Shown piece after piece: positions 50,441 through 58,766 of a DNA stretch of 64,000 nucleotides (positions within the stretch are counted from its first letter, which is position 1; each line of letters opens with the position of its first letter). Location: the NCBI RefSeq assembly GCF_900113415.1, contig NZ_FOPH01000008.1:1-64000 (forward strand), given 5' to 3'. The notes under the pieces are model-generated. The model saw nothing but the letters and a program-made list of their open reading frames with translations. It did not search any database and was not told the DNA's origin. Source of the DNA: Oribacterium sp. WCC10 (GTDB lineage Bacteria > Bacillota > Clostridia > Lachnospirales > Lachnospiraceae). Made by a program: the position numbers and the translations under genes.

Positions 50441-51727
50441 TCAAATCTTCGGTGTACGCTTAAGTATCTCGTGTCTCTCAGGACCGTTTGAAACCATGGT
50501 GATTGGAGTCTCAATCTGCTTCTCAATGAAGTCGATATAGTCCTTGCACTCCTTAGGAAGCTCGTCATAATTATTGATGCCGCGGATATCACAGTTCCAG
50601 CCCGGAAGTGTCTCATAAACAGGCTTTGCCTTGTTAAGAAGTGGTGTAACAGGGAAATCTGTGGTTACTTTGCCATCGATTTCGTAACCTGTACATACTT
50701 TTAGTTCCTTAAGATATCCGAGAACATCGAGTACTGTAAGAACAGCTTCTGTAGCTCCCTGAAGCTGACAGCCATACTTGGAAGCAACTGCATCATACCA
50801 GCCGACTCTTCTCGGGCGGCCTGTAGTTGCACCGTACTCTCCCTTGTCTCCGCCTCTTCTTCTGAGTTCTTCTGCTTCATCACCGAAAAGTTCTGAAACA
50901 AAATCACCTGCACCTACTGCTGAAGAATAAGCCTTTGTTACAGCGATGATATCCTTTATCTCATAAGGGGGAATTCCTGCACCTACTGCACCGTAAGCTG
51001 CAAGAGTTGAGCTTGATGTAACCATAGGGTAGATTCCGTGATCCGGATCCTTCATTGTGCCAAGCTGACCCTCGAGAAGAACAGTCTTTCCAGCCTTAAG
51101 TGCTTCTCTTAAGAACTTTGAAGTATCTGTAACGTAAGGAGCAATCAGATCTCTCTGCTTATGCATCTCTTCAAGGAGCTCATCATAGCTGATTTCAGGT
51201 GCATGATAAAGTTCGCGAAGCATAGCATTCTTGATCTCAACCACTTTGTGAAGTCTGTCTGTGAGTATTTCCTCATCAAAAAGCTCATTAACCTGAAGAC
51301 CGATCTTTGCGAACTTGTCAGAGAAGAAAGGAGCGATACCTGACTTGGTTGAGCCATAGCTCTTTCCTGCAAGTCTGGCCTCCTCAAGTGAATCGAAAAG
51401 TACATGATATGGCATCATGACCTGTGCGCGATTGGAAACAAGTATCTTAGGCTTTGGAACTCCGGCATCAACGATAGACTTTAACTCAGTACAGAACTTT
51501 TCTATATCAAGAGCAACGCCGTTGCCAAGTACTGAAGTTGTGTGATCGTAAAATACACCGCTTGGAAGAAGGTGAAGTGAAAAACGTCCGTAGTTGTTGA
51601 TGATGGTATGTCCTGCATTGGCACCACCCTGAAAACGAACTACGATATCTGAAGATTCGGCAAGCATGTCTGTGATCTTGCCTTTTCCTTCGTCTCCCCA
51701 GTTTGCTCCTACGATAGCTCGAACCAT
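50441..51727 (-). CDS. purA: Adenylosuccinate synthetase
   Basis: First committed step from IMP to AMP: GTP-dependent joining of aspartate to IMP. The 428 residues start VRAIVGANWGDEGKGKITDML (the GDEGKGK nucleotide loop) and contain GSTKSGIAPFFSDK near 125, LEGQLGTMKDPDHGIYPMVTSSS near 215 and the GRPRRVGWYDAVASKYG block near 300. A perfect 20-bp palindrome sits just upstream of the strong AGGAGG. The gene is monocistronic and terminated at 50314-50354. Confidence 0.96.
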   Translation of the reverse strand: MVRAIVGANWGDEGKGKITDMLAESSDIVVRFQGGANAGHTIINNYGRFSLHLLPSGVFYDHTTSVLGNGVALDIEKFCTELKSIVDAGVPKPKILVSNRAQVMMPYHVLFDSLEEARLAGKSYGSTKSGIAPFFSDKFAKIGLQVNELFDEEILTDRLHKVVEIKNAMLRELYHAPEISYDELLEEMHKQRDLIAPYVTDTSKFLREALKAGKTVLLEGQLGTMKDPDHGIYPMVTSSSTLAAYGAVGAGIPPYEIKDIIAVTKAYSSAVGAGDFVSELFGDEAEELRRRGGDKGEYGATTGRPRRVGWYDAVASKYGCQLQGATEAVLTVLDVLGYLKELKVCTGYEIDGKVTTDFPVTPLLNKAKPVYETLPGWNCDIRGINNYDELPKECKDYIDFIEKQIETPITMVSNGPERHEILKRTPKI

Positions 51728-51746
51728 ATAAATCCTCCTAAAGAGA

Positions 51747-51766
51747 TAGTATCCGGCCGGATACTA
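51747..51766. promoter_or_regulatory. Perfect 20-bp palindrome in the purA leader
   Basis: TAGTATCCGGCCGGATACTA is a perfect inverted repeat ending 19 bases before the purA start codon and a few bases before its AGGAGG. It could be an operator or an mRNA hairpin affecting translation; nothing in the sequence decides between these. Confidence 0.5.
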
Positions 51767-51938
51767 CTGATGCCCCTCACCTTTTTGACACGTAATGATC
51801 CAGGTAATATAAGAACATCTAAATGTTGTAATGTCTTTCTTATCGATCTGATAGACGACAATACTTGAATAGAATCTTTCTGATCAGGATCACGCAGATT
51901 TACTGCTGTGAGAGATTCGTGACCGAAGCATCAAAAAA

Positions 51939-52124
51939 TTATTTTTTTGTTAGTTTCGTGAACCAGATGAATACATATAGTACCGTCGGGACCACTATCA
52001 GGCAAAACAAAACAGCCAGAAGATACTCTGTTTTTGCACCGGTAAAAGCGAAAAACAAAAGCAATATAAGCAATATGGCTATACATATCAATGCTAATAT
52101 CGCAAGTATACGCTTTATAGTCAA
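51939..52124 (-). CDS. Small two-helix membrane protein, TTG start
   Basis: A 61-residue protein starting with TTG at 52124, 7 bases after a perfect GGAGG; longer ATG frames in the region do not use this site. It has a short basic N-terminus (TIKR), a hydrophobic helix (ILAILALICIAILLILLLFFAF), a polar turn TGAKTEY, a second helix (LLAVLFCLIVVPTVLYVFIWF) and the tail TKLTKK. Small membrane proteins of this layout are common in Lachnospiraceae by recall. Function unknown. Confidence 0.65.
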   Translation of the reverse strand: MTIKRILAILALICIAILLILLLFFAFTGAKTEYLLAVLFCLIVVPTVLYVFIWFTKLTKK

Positions 52125-52299
52125 AACAGCACCTCCATGATAATTTGCGTTGCACAGACAAGAAAAATTATATAAATAAAAAACCAATATTTCAAGTTCT
52201 ATCATAAGTGTTCAAAGCACAGTGCACATTTATCAACCTGCTTGTTTTATCAACTGGTTAAAAATTATCTTGTGATCAGTTCATTATTGCATAATCACA

Positions 52300-52365
52300 T
52301 GATGTAAGTATCAGAAGTATTGGCCACTCCCTGAATATGCGGGGCATAAAGTATCGAATCTAAAA
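52300..52365. repeat. Decayed fragment of the MITE-like element
   Basis: TGATGTAAGTATCAGAAGTATTGGCCACTC resembles one terminal region, and GGCATAAAGTATCGAATCT resembles the interior GGTCATAAAGTCTCAAATC. The rest of 52125-52565 holds only the terminator of the permease gene. Confidence 0.45.
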
Positions 52366-52388
52366 AGATGATAACAGTTTTGAATACA

Positions 52389-52437
52389 AGAAAACTCCGA
52401 CATATAGTATCTATGAGAGATGCCATATATCGGAGTA
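52389..52437 (-). terminator. Terminator of the permease gene
   Basis: Minus strand ACTCCGATATATGG pairs with CTATATGTCGGAGT across a 15-base loop and is followed by TTTCTTG, about 130 bases past the permease stop. Confidence 0.65.
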
Positions 52438-52565
52438 AAAGTTCAATCTTTAACTGTAAAAACTGTCCGTTTGGTCCAAAACCAGACGTGGAATATATTC
52501 CGGTTCGCATCTGATCATAATGTTAAACAATATTGATCTTAATATGTCGGAATAAATAATCAGCC

Positions 52566-54092
52566 TCAGGCAATCTTTTTTGCCTTTTCTTCAGGACCTT
52601 CAGCTTTTCGCTTCTCATATCTTGTATAGATAACATAAGCTGCAAATCCGAAAAGTACAGGACCTATGATTGACCAGAATGTGGTCTTGAAGTCTCCGTC
52701 AAGTGCAGGCTGTATAATAGCGAAAAGGTTTGCAAGGAACAAAGTAAGTGTAACGATATATCCCCAGAAAGAAGCTGACTTCTGAGATTTGTATACCTCA
52801 AAGCTTCTGTCTATACCCTGAAGCTTCTTAAACTTAGGGAAAGCGTAGGAAATGAACATGTAAGGAATGGTCATACCTACGTTTACCATGGCTGTAAGGA
52901 TAAGGAAGAACTGCTGCATGGTATCTCCGCCGAAGGAAACAAGAAGTACCATGGTGCAGACGATGGCGCACTGAATCCACATAGCATTCTTAGGCATGCC
53001 ATCCTTCTCAATAACACCCATCTTTCCCGGCCAGAGATCCTCAGGTGTTCCCTCTATCATCTGCTTAAGAGGTGAGTAAACGAGTGTAAACATTGCACCC
53101 ATAAGGGCAAGGAACATAATAAGTGCGTAAATTCGTGCGAAACCGTGGGCGAGAGTTACCTGCAGCGCTTCAGATGCGCCAAAGGCTCTGCCGAAGGTTG
53201 ATGCAAAGTTAGACATTATTACATAGGATACATTTCCAAGGGTAATGTTTTCAGCCCCGAGTATCTCATCATAATTTGTGAATGAACCAACCAGCATGAT
53301 AAGAAGTGCATAGCCCACAAGGATGACCACAGCCGCTGTAACGATACCTTTAGGGAAATTCTTCCTGGGATTTTCAGTCTTATCCACAAGACCGCCCACG
53401 GCTTCTATTCCGCCGTAAGCAAAAAGCGCGTATACGATGAAGGACAGTATCATGATGAAATTGCCCTGATATGCAGCATTAAGAGGAGTCTTTAATGACT
53501 CAAGGCCGAGGAATGGCTGCTCCAGCTGACCGTGGCGTGCGATGATCATGACTATAGAGCCCACAAGTACAAGTACATTGATGGTAAGTACCGCCGAGCC
53601 TCCGATAGAGGTTACTTTGCTTATCTTGTCAATACCTTTGGAATCAAAGTAGGTTATCACGATAAAAAATGCTACAGCCATGATTCCCAGAAGCTTAGAA
53701 CCGGATATAAGCTCAGAGCCAAACAGAGACCATGTGGAAGTTGTATCACTTCCGAAAATAATGTTTGATATAGGTACCCAGATTCCGGAAGAAACATTGA
53801 CCATCCAGAGAACGTATGAGGTATACCACATAAAGGTTCCGATAAATGCATATTTAGGACCTACGGACTTCTCCATCCATGAGTACATTCCTCCGGTCTC
53901 GTTACGGAAGGCGGAACCAAACTCCGCAATCATAAATGCAAATGGAATAAAAAACAGGATTCCTGCGATGACAAACCATGGAATCGCCGCATATCCCATA
54001 AGATAGTAGGATCTTGGGATGTTATTGAATCCGTATACTGATGTGAAGATCATCAGTATAAGTGACATTAAACCGAGTTTCTTTTCTTTCAT
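52566..54092 (-). CDS. APC-family amino acid permease, YjeM-like
   Basis: Inner-membrane amino acid transporter of 508 residues with about 12 transmembrane helices. The N-terminus LGLMSLILMIFTSVYGFNNIPRSYYLMGYAAIPWF and the following IAEFGSAFRNETGGMYSWMEKSVG match the YjeM/GadC-like glutamate-GABA antiporter branch of the APC superfamily. IEAVGGLVDKTENPRKNFPKG is the usual cytoplasmic loop. The substrate is not known. The best ribosome site (AAAGGAG) belongs to an 11-codon upstream frame ending 1 base before the ATG, so translation may be coupled or hairpin-controlled. Confidence 0.85.
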   Translation of the reverse strand: MKEKKLGLMSLILMIFTSVYGFNNIPRSYYLMGYAAIPWFVIAGILFFIPFAFMIAEFGSAFRNETGGMYSWMEKSVGPKYAFIGTFMWYTSYVLWMVNVSSGIWVPISNIIFGSDTTSTWSLFGSELISGSKLLGIMAVAFFIVITYFDSKGIDKISKVTSIGGSAVLTINVLVLVGSIVMIIARHGQLEQPFLGLESLKTPLNAAYQGNFIMILSFIVYALFAYGGIEAVGGLVDKTENPRKNFPKGIVTAAVVILVGYALLIMLVGSFTNYDEILGAENITLGNVSYVIMSNFASTFGRAFGASEALQVTLAHGFARIYALIMFLALMGAMFTLVYSPLKQMIEGTPEDLWPGKMGVIEKDGMPKNAMWIQCAIVCTMVLLVSFGGDTMQQFFLILTAMVNVGMTIPYMFISYAFPKFKKLQGIDRSFEVYKSQKSASFWGYIVTLTLFLANLFAIIQPALDGDFKTTFWSIIGPVLFGFAAYVIYTRYEKRKAEGPEEKAKKIA

Positions 54093-54093
54093 C

Positions 54094-54126
54094 TTACTTC
54101 TGTGATGTTCGTTCCTTCAGATGCAT
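54094..54126 (-). other. Upstream short frame and hairpin before the permease start
   Basis: Minus strand: AAAGGAG is followed after 5 bases by ATG CAT CTG AAG..., encoding MHLKERTSQK and ending in TAA 1 base before the permease ATG. CTGTGATG and CATCACAG in the same segment form an 8-bp stem that would bring the strong Shine-Dalgarno next to the permease ATG. Confidence 0.5.
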
Positions 54127-54249
54127 CACAGCTCCTTTCTTTTGTGCTTCGCATGGATTCAAAAAAATACACGCGAGGTTATATAATACATAATTACAAG
54201 TTATATGTAAATATCACTTTTGCACAATTTGTACAAAAATATACTCCAC

Positions 54250-54283
54250 AAAAAAAAGAGGATGAAGCGATGCCTCATCCTCT
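54250..54283 (-). terminator. Terminator overlapping the end of the solute-binding relic
   Basis: Minus strand AAGAGGATGA / TTCATCCTCTT with an 8-base loop, followed by a T-tract. The stop codon of the relic lies inside the left arm. Confidence 0.8.
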
Positions 54284-54678
54284 TATCTTCAGTTTTAATG
54301 TATTAGGATACCATGAATCATCAGTTTCCAGATATTCCGGAAACATGGTTATCTTTTCATGCTGAGTCATCAGAATCTTCAGAACAGGCTCATCCGTGGC
54401 ATAGGCATCTATTTTATGAGTTTCCAGTGTATTTATCAGATCTGCCCTTGTGTTTAGATATACAAGCTTTGCATCAGGAATTCTTTCCTTTACTATTTCG
54501 TCCAAAACGGTTCCGGTCTGAATTCCGATACGTTTACCATTGAAATCCGATGATGATTTTTCTCCATCATTTTCTATCTGTTCATTTGATGTAACAGGAG
54601 TTTTGGCATAAACATTGCAGGAAAAATAGACAGTTAAAAGAGCAAATATAAATGTTATTTTTAATATTTTTTCTGCAT
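54275..54678 (-). pseudogene. Frameshifted remnant of an ABC solute-binding protein (SBP family 3)
   Basis: Reading from ATG 54678, the frame stops after 5 codons. If the A-run (T-run at 54667-54672, six bases) had one more base, it would read MQKKILKITFIFALLTVYFS as a signal peptide and run on to residues FNGKRIGIQTGTVLDEIVKERIPDA and the YATDEPVLKILM block of extracellular solute-binding family 3, ending at 54275. Only about 134 codons remain, and the domain stops where family members continue with a YGFAFPK-type strand. The ATG lies directly at the end of the purB terminator with no ribosome site or promoter. It is therefore a decayed fragment, perhaps of a larger sensor or ABC-transport protein. 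Confidence 0.7.
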
Positions 54679-54730
54679 AAAAATACAGCCGTGGGCAAGA
54701 GGGCTAACGCCAAATCTCATCCACGACTGT
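54679..54730 (-). terminator. Terminator of purB
   Basis: Minus strand ACAGTCGTGG / CCACGGCTGT (one G-U pair), followed by ATTTTT, 20 bases past the purB stop. The loop is large, about 26 bases. Confidence 0.7.
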
Positions 54731-54749
54731 ACGGTTACTTGTTTTATAT

Positions 54750-56186
54750 TTATACCTTGATATCTGCTGTAAGTCCGAGAATCTCTTTGTTTTCCTCAAG
54801 GATCGGCTTAACAACTTCGTTTATGTAGTCTTCTGTCTGCTTTGGAGAACGGCCAACATAACGCTCAGGCTGCATGCTTGCTTCGAGATCTTCAAGTGTA
54901 AGGTGGAAGCTTGGATCAGCGGCGATAAGCTCGAGGAGATTGTTGTCCTTACCTTCTTCCTTTACTGTCTTACCGGCTTCCATGCTAAGCTGTCTGATCT
55001 TCTCATGAAGCTCCTGACGGTCTCCGCCGGCCTTGACAGCATCCATCATGATATTTTCGGTTGCCATGAAAGGAAGCTCTGCCATAAGGTGCTTGCGAAT
55101 TACCTTAGGATATACAACAAGACCGTCAACAACGTTAAGGTAAAGATCAAGGATACCGTCAATGGCGAGGAAGCCTTCAGGTACTGAAAGACGCTTGTTT
55201 GCAGAATCATCAAGGGTACGCTCGAACCATTGTGTGCTGGATACAAGCATAGGATTCATAACGTCTGACATTACATAATCCGCAAGAGAAGCGATACGCT
55301 CGGAACGCATAGGATTACGCTTGTAAGCCATAGCACTGGAACCGATCTGATGCTTCTCGAAAGGCTCTTCAATCTCCTTCATGTGCTGAAGCATACGAAT
55401 ATCATTTGTGAACTTGTGTGCTGACTGTGCGATACCTGCAAGAATGCTTAATACGCGGAAATCGACCTTGCGACTGTAAGTCTGACCTGAAACCGGATAG
55501 CAGGACTTGAAGCCCATCTTCTCAGCTATCTTCTGATCAAGCTCACGGCACTTATTGTGATCGCCGTCAAAGAGCTCAAGGAAAGATGCCTGAGTTCCGG
55601 TAGTTCCCTTGGAACCGAGTAATTTGAGAGAATCAAGAACATAATCCAGATCCTGAAGATCCATAACGAGATCATTGATCCAGAGAGTAGAACGTTTGCC
55701 GACTGTAGTTGGCTGTGCCGGCTGGAAATGTGTATATGCAAGAGTCGGGAGATCTTTATGCTTCATGGCGAACTTGCTGAGTTCATTGATACAGTTGATG
55801 AGCTTCTTACGTACAAGTTCAAGACCCTGACGCATGATGATGATATCTGTGTTATCTCCTACATAACAGGATGTAGCTCCCAAATGAATTATGCCCTTGG
55901 CATTAGGACACTGAACGCCGTATGCATAAACGTGGCTCATTACATCATGACGAACCTCTTTCTCACGTGCTTCGGCAACCTCGTAGTTTATATCATCCTG
56001 ATGTGCTTTCAGTTCATCAATCTGTTCTCTGGTAATGTTAAGACCCAGCTCATGCTCTGTCTCAGCGAGAGCTATCCAAAGCTTTCTCCATGTACGGAAC
56101 TTGTTGTCCTGAGAGAAAATGTACTGCATCTCCTCAGAAGCGTAACGACCTGTCAGTGGGCTGGTATAACGATTATGTTCTGCCAT
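54750..56186 (-). CDS. purB: Adenylosuccinate lyase
   Basis: Cleaves adenylosuccinate to AMP and SAICAR to AICAR in purine synthesis. The 478 residues contain NAKGIIHLGATSCYVGDNTD near 95, AYTHFQPAQPTTVGKR near 155 and the fumarase-superfamily signature GSSAMAYKRNPMRSER near 292 (the variant AMAYKRNP). The length and this signature match the branch close to eukaryotic ADSL rather than the shorter Bacillus PurB. A strong AAGGAG precedes the ATG. The gene is monocistronic and lies apart from purA. Confidence 0.95.
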   Translation of the reverse strand: MAEHNRYTSPLTGRYASEEMQYIFSQDNKFRTWRKLWIALAETEHELGLNITREQIDELKAHQDDINYEVAEAREKEVRHDVMSHVYAYGVQCPNAKGIIHLGATSCYVGDNTDIIIMRQGLELVRKKLINCINELSKFAMKHKDLPTLAYTHFQPAQPTTVGKRSTLWINDLVMDLQDLDYVLDSLKLLGSKGTTGTQASFLELFDGDHNKCRELDQKIAEKMGFKSCYPVSGQTYSRKVDFRVLSILAGIAQSAHKFTNDIRMLQHMKEIEEPFEKHQIGSSAMAYKRNPMRSERIASLADYVMSDVMNPMLVSSTQWFERTLDDSANKRLSVPEGFLAIDGILDLYLNVVDGLVVYPKVIRKHLMAELPFMATENIMMDAVKAGGDRQELHEKIRQLSMEAGKTVKEEGKDNNLLELIAADPSFHLTLEDLEASMQPERYVGRSPKQTEDYINEVVKPILEENKEILGLTADIKV

Positions 56187-56299
56187 CTTGATCTCCTTTT
56201 ACTAAAACATAAATGAGTGATGATTCGAGTTGTTTATTTACTCGCAACATTTAGAACTATATAACATTTTTTCTCCGCTGTCGAATGCTTATTATATTA

Positions 56300-56493
56300 T
56301 GATGTAAAGGTCAAAAGTACCATATCACATGCTTGCGCGTTGATTTGAGACTTTATGACCCGCCCGAACACGAATAATGTAGTCGTTTTGCACAGCAAAA
56401 GGACCCGGGTTCGAAGGTTCAGCAGCATATTGCACACTAATGTGTGCGTTGGCGCTAGTCAGTGAGTGGCAAATTCTTTTGACATTGACGTCA
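56300..56493 (-). mobile_element. MITE-like palindromic element, shortened copy 3, inverted
   Basis: Begins TGATGTAAAGGTCAAAAGTACC and ends TTTGACATTGACGTCA. It is in inverse orientation to copies 1 and 2 and about 75 bases shorter through interior loss. GTTTTGCACAGCAAAAGG, GTGTGCGTTGGCGC and CAGTGAGTGGCAAATT match interior parts of the full copies. It lies between purB and the RNA element at 56500. Confidence 0.75.
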
Positions 56494-56499
56494 TATTAT

Positions 56500-56690
56500 T
56501 TTTAAAATTAAAATAGCCCCATTAGAACCACTTTGATATGTTTTCCTTGTTATCCATCACCAAGTCAGAGTTTATATCAGGAAAAATCTGACATTGGTGA
56601 GGGCCATAGTGGTTCATATAGGGCTGTTTTTATATTTTTCCTACGAAGCGTCCCGTTTTTTGATAGCGATGCCTGCCGGTTCTGCACAAT
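56500..56690 (-). ncRNA. Candidate structured RNA element, copy B
   Basis: Same layout as copy A at 4162-4355: a 5' block ACGGGACGCTTCG, a GGAAAAAT segment, an outer stem (AGCCC...GAACCACT / AGTGGTTC...GGGGCT) and an inner stem (CTCACCAA-GTCAGA / TCTGAC-TTGGTGA). The apical region has TTTTCCTGAT, then AAGGAAAA, and an ATTTTAATTTT tail follows. Stem sequences differ from copy A but pair equally well. It lies 60 bases downstream of dapB and may be its 3' region or an independent RNA. Confidence 0.5.
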
Positions 56691-56749
56691 ATATCCATAT
56701 GTTAAGCCATCACAGAATTGAATATCTGCGAATGTATTAATTCACTCAT

Positions 56750-57514
56750 TTACGCCAGTACATCCTGCATTGAATAAAGTCCGGCTGCCTTACCATTGAG
56801 GAACTTTGCGGCATTAAGAGCACCGTTTGCAAAAATATTTCTGGAGTAAGCTGTATGGTTGAATGTGATAACCTCATCTTCGCCTGCAAAAATGATATCG
56901 TGAACACCTGCAATAGTGCCACCACGGACAGCACTGATACCGATTTCATCGTGAGGGCGTGCCTGACGACGATCGGAGCGATCGTAAACATAATTCATCT
57001 TATTGTCGAGAGCCTCATTGACAGCGTCAGCTATGGCAACGGCAGTTCCTGACGGAGCATCCTGCTTTCTTCTGTGGTGCTGCTCAACGATGTCAATGTC
57101 GAAGCCTTTCGCATAGAGTTTTTTTGCTGCTTCCTTAACAAGTGAAAGAATAAGGTTTACACCTATGGACATGTTGGCACTTCTCAATATAGGTGACTTC
57201 TTTGAAATCTCTTCTACTCTTGCAAGCTGGGCTTCTGAAAGTCCGGTAGTACACTGAACACATGCCTTGCCAGTCTTCTCTACATAGTCAAGGAGTCCGT
57301 CTATAGCAGGAGCTACTGAAAAATCTATGATGACATCAAAATCCTCTGTCACCTTATCAAAGCTGCTGTATACAGGAAAACCCACTGCCGGATCATCAAA
57401 ATGATCCTCACGATCAACTCCGGCGACTACTTCGATGTCCTCCATAACCTTAGCACAATTTGCAACATTTCTGCACATAACGCCCATGGCGCCGAAAACC
57501 AATACTCTAGTCAT
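56750..57514 (-). CDS. dapB: 4-hydroxy-tetrahydrodipicolinate reductase
   Basis: Second step of the diaminopimelate/lysine branch, NAD(P)H-dependent. The 254 residues start TRVLVFGAMGVMCRNVANC (Rossmann loop) and carry the substrate signature IVEQHHRRKQDAPSGTAVAIADA near 150. HDEIGISAVRGGTIAGVHDIIFAG is also typical. It follows dapA after 142 bases that contain a long imperfect hairpin. AGGAG precedes the ATG. Confidence 0.95.
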   Translation of the reverse strand: MTRVLVFGAMGVMCRNVANCAKVMEDIEVVAGVDREDHFDDPAVGFPVYSSFDKVTEDFDVIIDFSVAPAIDGLLDYVEKTGKACVQCTTGLSEAQLARVEEISKKSPILRSANMSIGVNLILSLVKEAAKKLYAKGFDIDIVEQHHRRKQDAPSGTAVAIADAVNEALDNKMNYVYDRSDRRQARPHDEIGISAVRGGTIAGVHDIIFAGEDEVITFNHTAYSRNIFANGALNAAKFLNGKAAGLYSMQDVLA

Positions 57515-57567
57515 TTTCTCTCCTATTTAAAAATGATTGAATTTACATCACAATAAATGCATCTAAT

Positions 57568-57635
57568 TAAAACAATTCAGCAGGGGAAAATGTAATCCAC
57601 AGGCTCCAGACTACATGTGCCACTGCTGAACTGTT
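57568..57635 (-). terminator. Long imperfect hairpin between dapA and dapB
   Basis: Minus strand AACAGTTCAGCAG pairs with CTGCTGAATTGTT, with further inner pairs, and is followed by TTAATT. It may be a partial terminator that reduces dapB relative to dapA. Confidence 0.5.
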
Positions 57636-57656
57636 ACATCTGATTTAAATAATCAA

Positions 57657-58541
57657 TCAAAGAATACCGTACTTCTCCATCTCTTCCTTAAGAAGTGCCT
57701 TGGTAGTATCAGTTGCCTCTGTAAGAGGAAGTCTCATAGAACCTACATTCTTTCCCTGAAGATTCATGGCTGCCTTTACAGGAATAGGGTTAACCTCTGC
57801 AAAAAGTGCCTTGATAAGAGGAAAAGCCTCGAGCTGGGCATCAAGTGAACCCTTGACATCACCATCAAACCACTTCTGACAAATATCATGAGTCTGCTTA
57901 GGTGCTACATTGGATAGAACTGAGATAACTCCTGAACCGCCAAGTGCAAGAAGAGGAACAACCTCATCGTCATCGCCTGAGTAAAGAGCGAAGTTATCAT
58001 CAACAAGAGTCATAAGCTTTGTGCTCATCTCGATGTTTCCGGTAGCATCCTTTACGCCTACGATGTTCTCAACATTCTTATAAAGATATGCCATAGTCTC
58101 CGGCTGAATGGTAACACCGGTTCTTGATGGAATATTGTAAAGTATACAAGGAATGCTTATGGCCTCGGCTATAGCTGTAAAATGCTGGATAAGACCGTTC
58201 TGTGTAGCTTTATTGTAGTAAGGAGTAACAAGAAGGACTCCGTCAGCGCCTGCCTCTTCTGCCTGTTTTGAAAGATCAATGGCAGTCTGTGTACAATTAC
58301 TGCCGGTACCGGCTATAACAGGAATACGATGTGCTACCTTATCTATGATGAAACGTACAACATCCATGTGCTCCTTTTCAGACATGGTCGAAGCTTCACC
58401 TGTTGTTCCACAGGCAATAATAGCATCTGTGCCGCCTGCGATCTGCTCTTCTATGATCTCTGTCAGTTTATCGTAATTTACTGAACCATCCTCATGAAAT
58501 GGAGTAATAAGAGCTACTCCTGCCCCTTTAAATATGGCCAT
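57657..58541 (-). CDS. dapA: 4-hydroxy-tetrahydrodipicolinate synthase
   Basis: Condenses pyruvate with aspartate semialdehyde, the entry to lysine and meso-diaminopimelate. The 294 residues form a TIM barrel: ALITPFHEDGSVNYDKL at the start, CGTTGEASTMSEKEH near 45, the proton-relay tyrosine in ILYNIPSRTGV near 135 and the Schiff-base lysine in VGVKDATGNIEM near 163. A TATAAT box (58583-58588 on the plus strand as attata) lies about 40 bases upstream. GGAGG precedes the ATG. Confidence 0.96.
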   Translation of the reverse strand: MAIFKGAGVALITPFHEDGSVNYDKLTEIIEEQIAGGTDAIIACGTTGEASTMSEKEHMDVVRFIIDKVAHRIPVIAGTGSNCTQTAIDLSKQAEEAGADGVLLVTPYYNKATQNGLIQHFTAIAEAISIPCILYNIPSRTGVTIQPETMAYLYKNVENIVGVKDATGNIEMSTKLMTLVDDNFALYSGDDDEVVPLLALGGSGVISVLSNVAPKQTHDICQKWFDGDVKGSLDAQLEAFPLIKALFAEVNPIPVKAAMNLQGKNVGSMRLPLTEATDTTKALLKEEMEKYGIL

Positions 58542-58599
58542 AATAACCTCCAGTTTTTATGGTTTTAAACTAAACTCAGCCTATTATACAACATGAAAT

Positions 58600-58632
58600 A
58601 AAAACAGGCGACAGAAAATCTGCCGCCTGCCA
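58600..58632 (-). terminator. Terminator of typA
   Basis: Minus strand CAGGCGGCAGA / TCTGTCGCCTG with a 3-base loop (one G-U pair), followed by TTTTTAT, about 135 bases past typA and 60 before dapA. Confidence 0.85.
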
Positions 58633-58766
58633 TATTTTTTATTTATTGCAGAAATACTGTAAGAAATGCTATCAGATTCATTATCAGACTGCAATCATCT
58701 GATTACCGGTTATACTGAAACCATCTGTTAATGCCTGATTACATTACATTTTTTCAAACAATGAAA

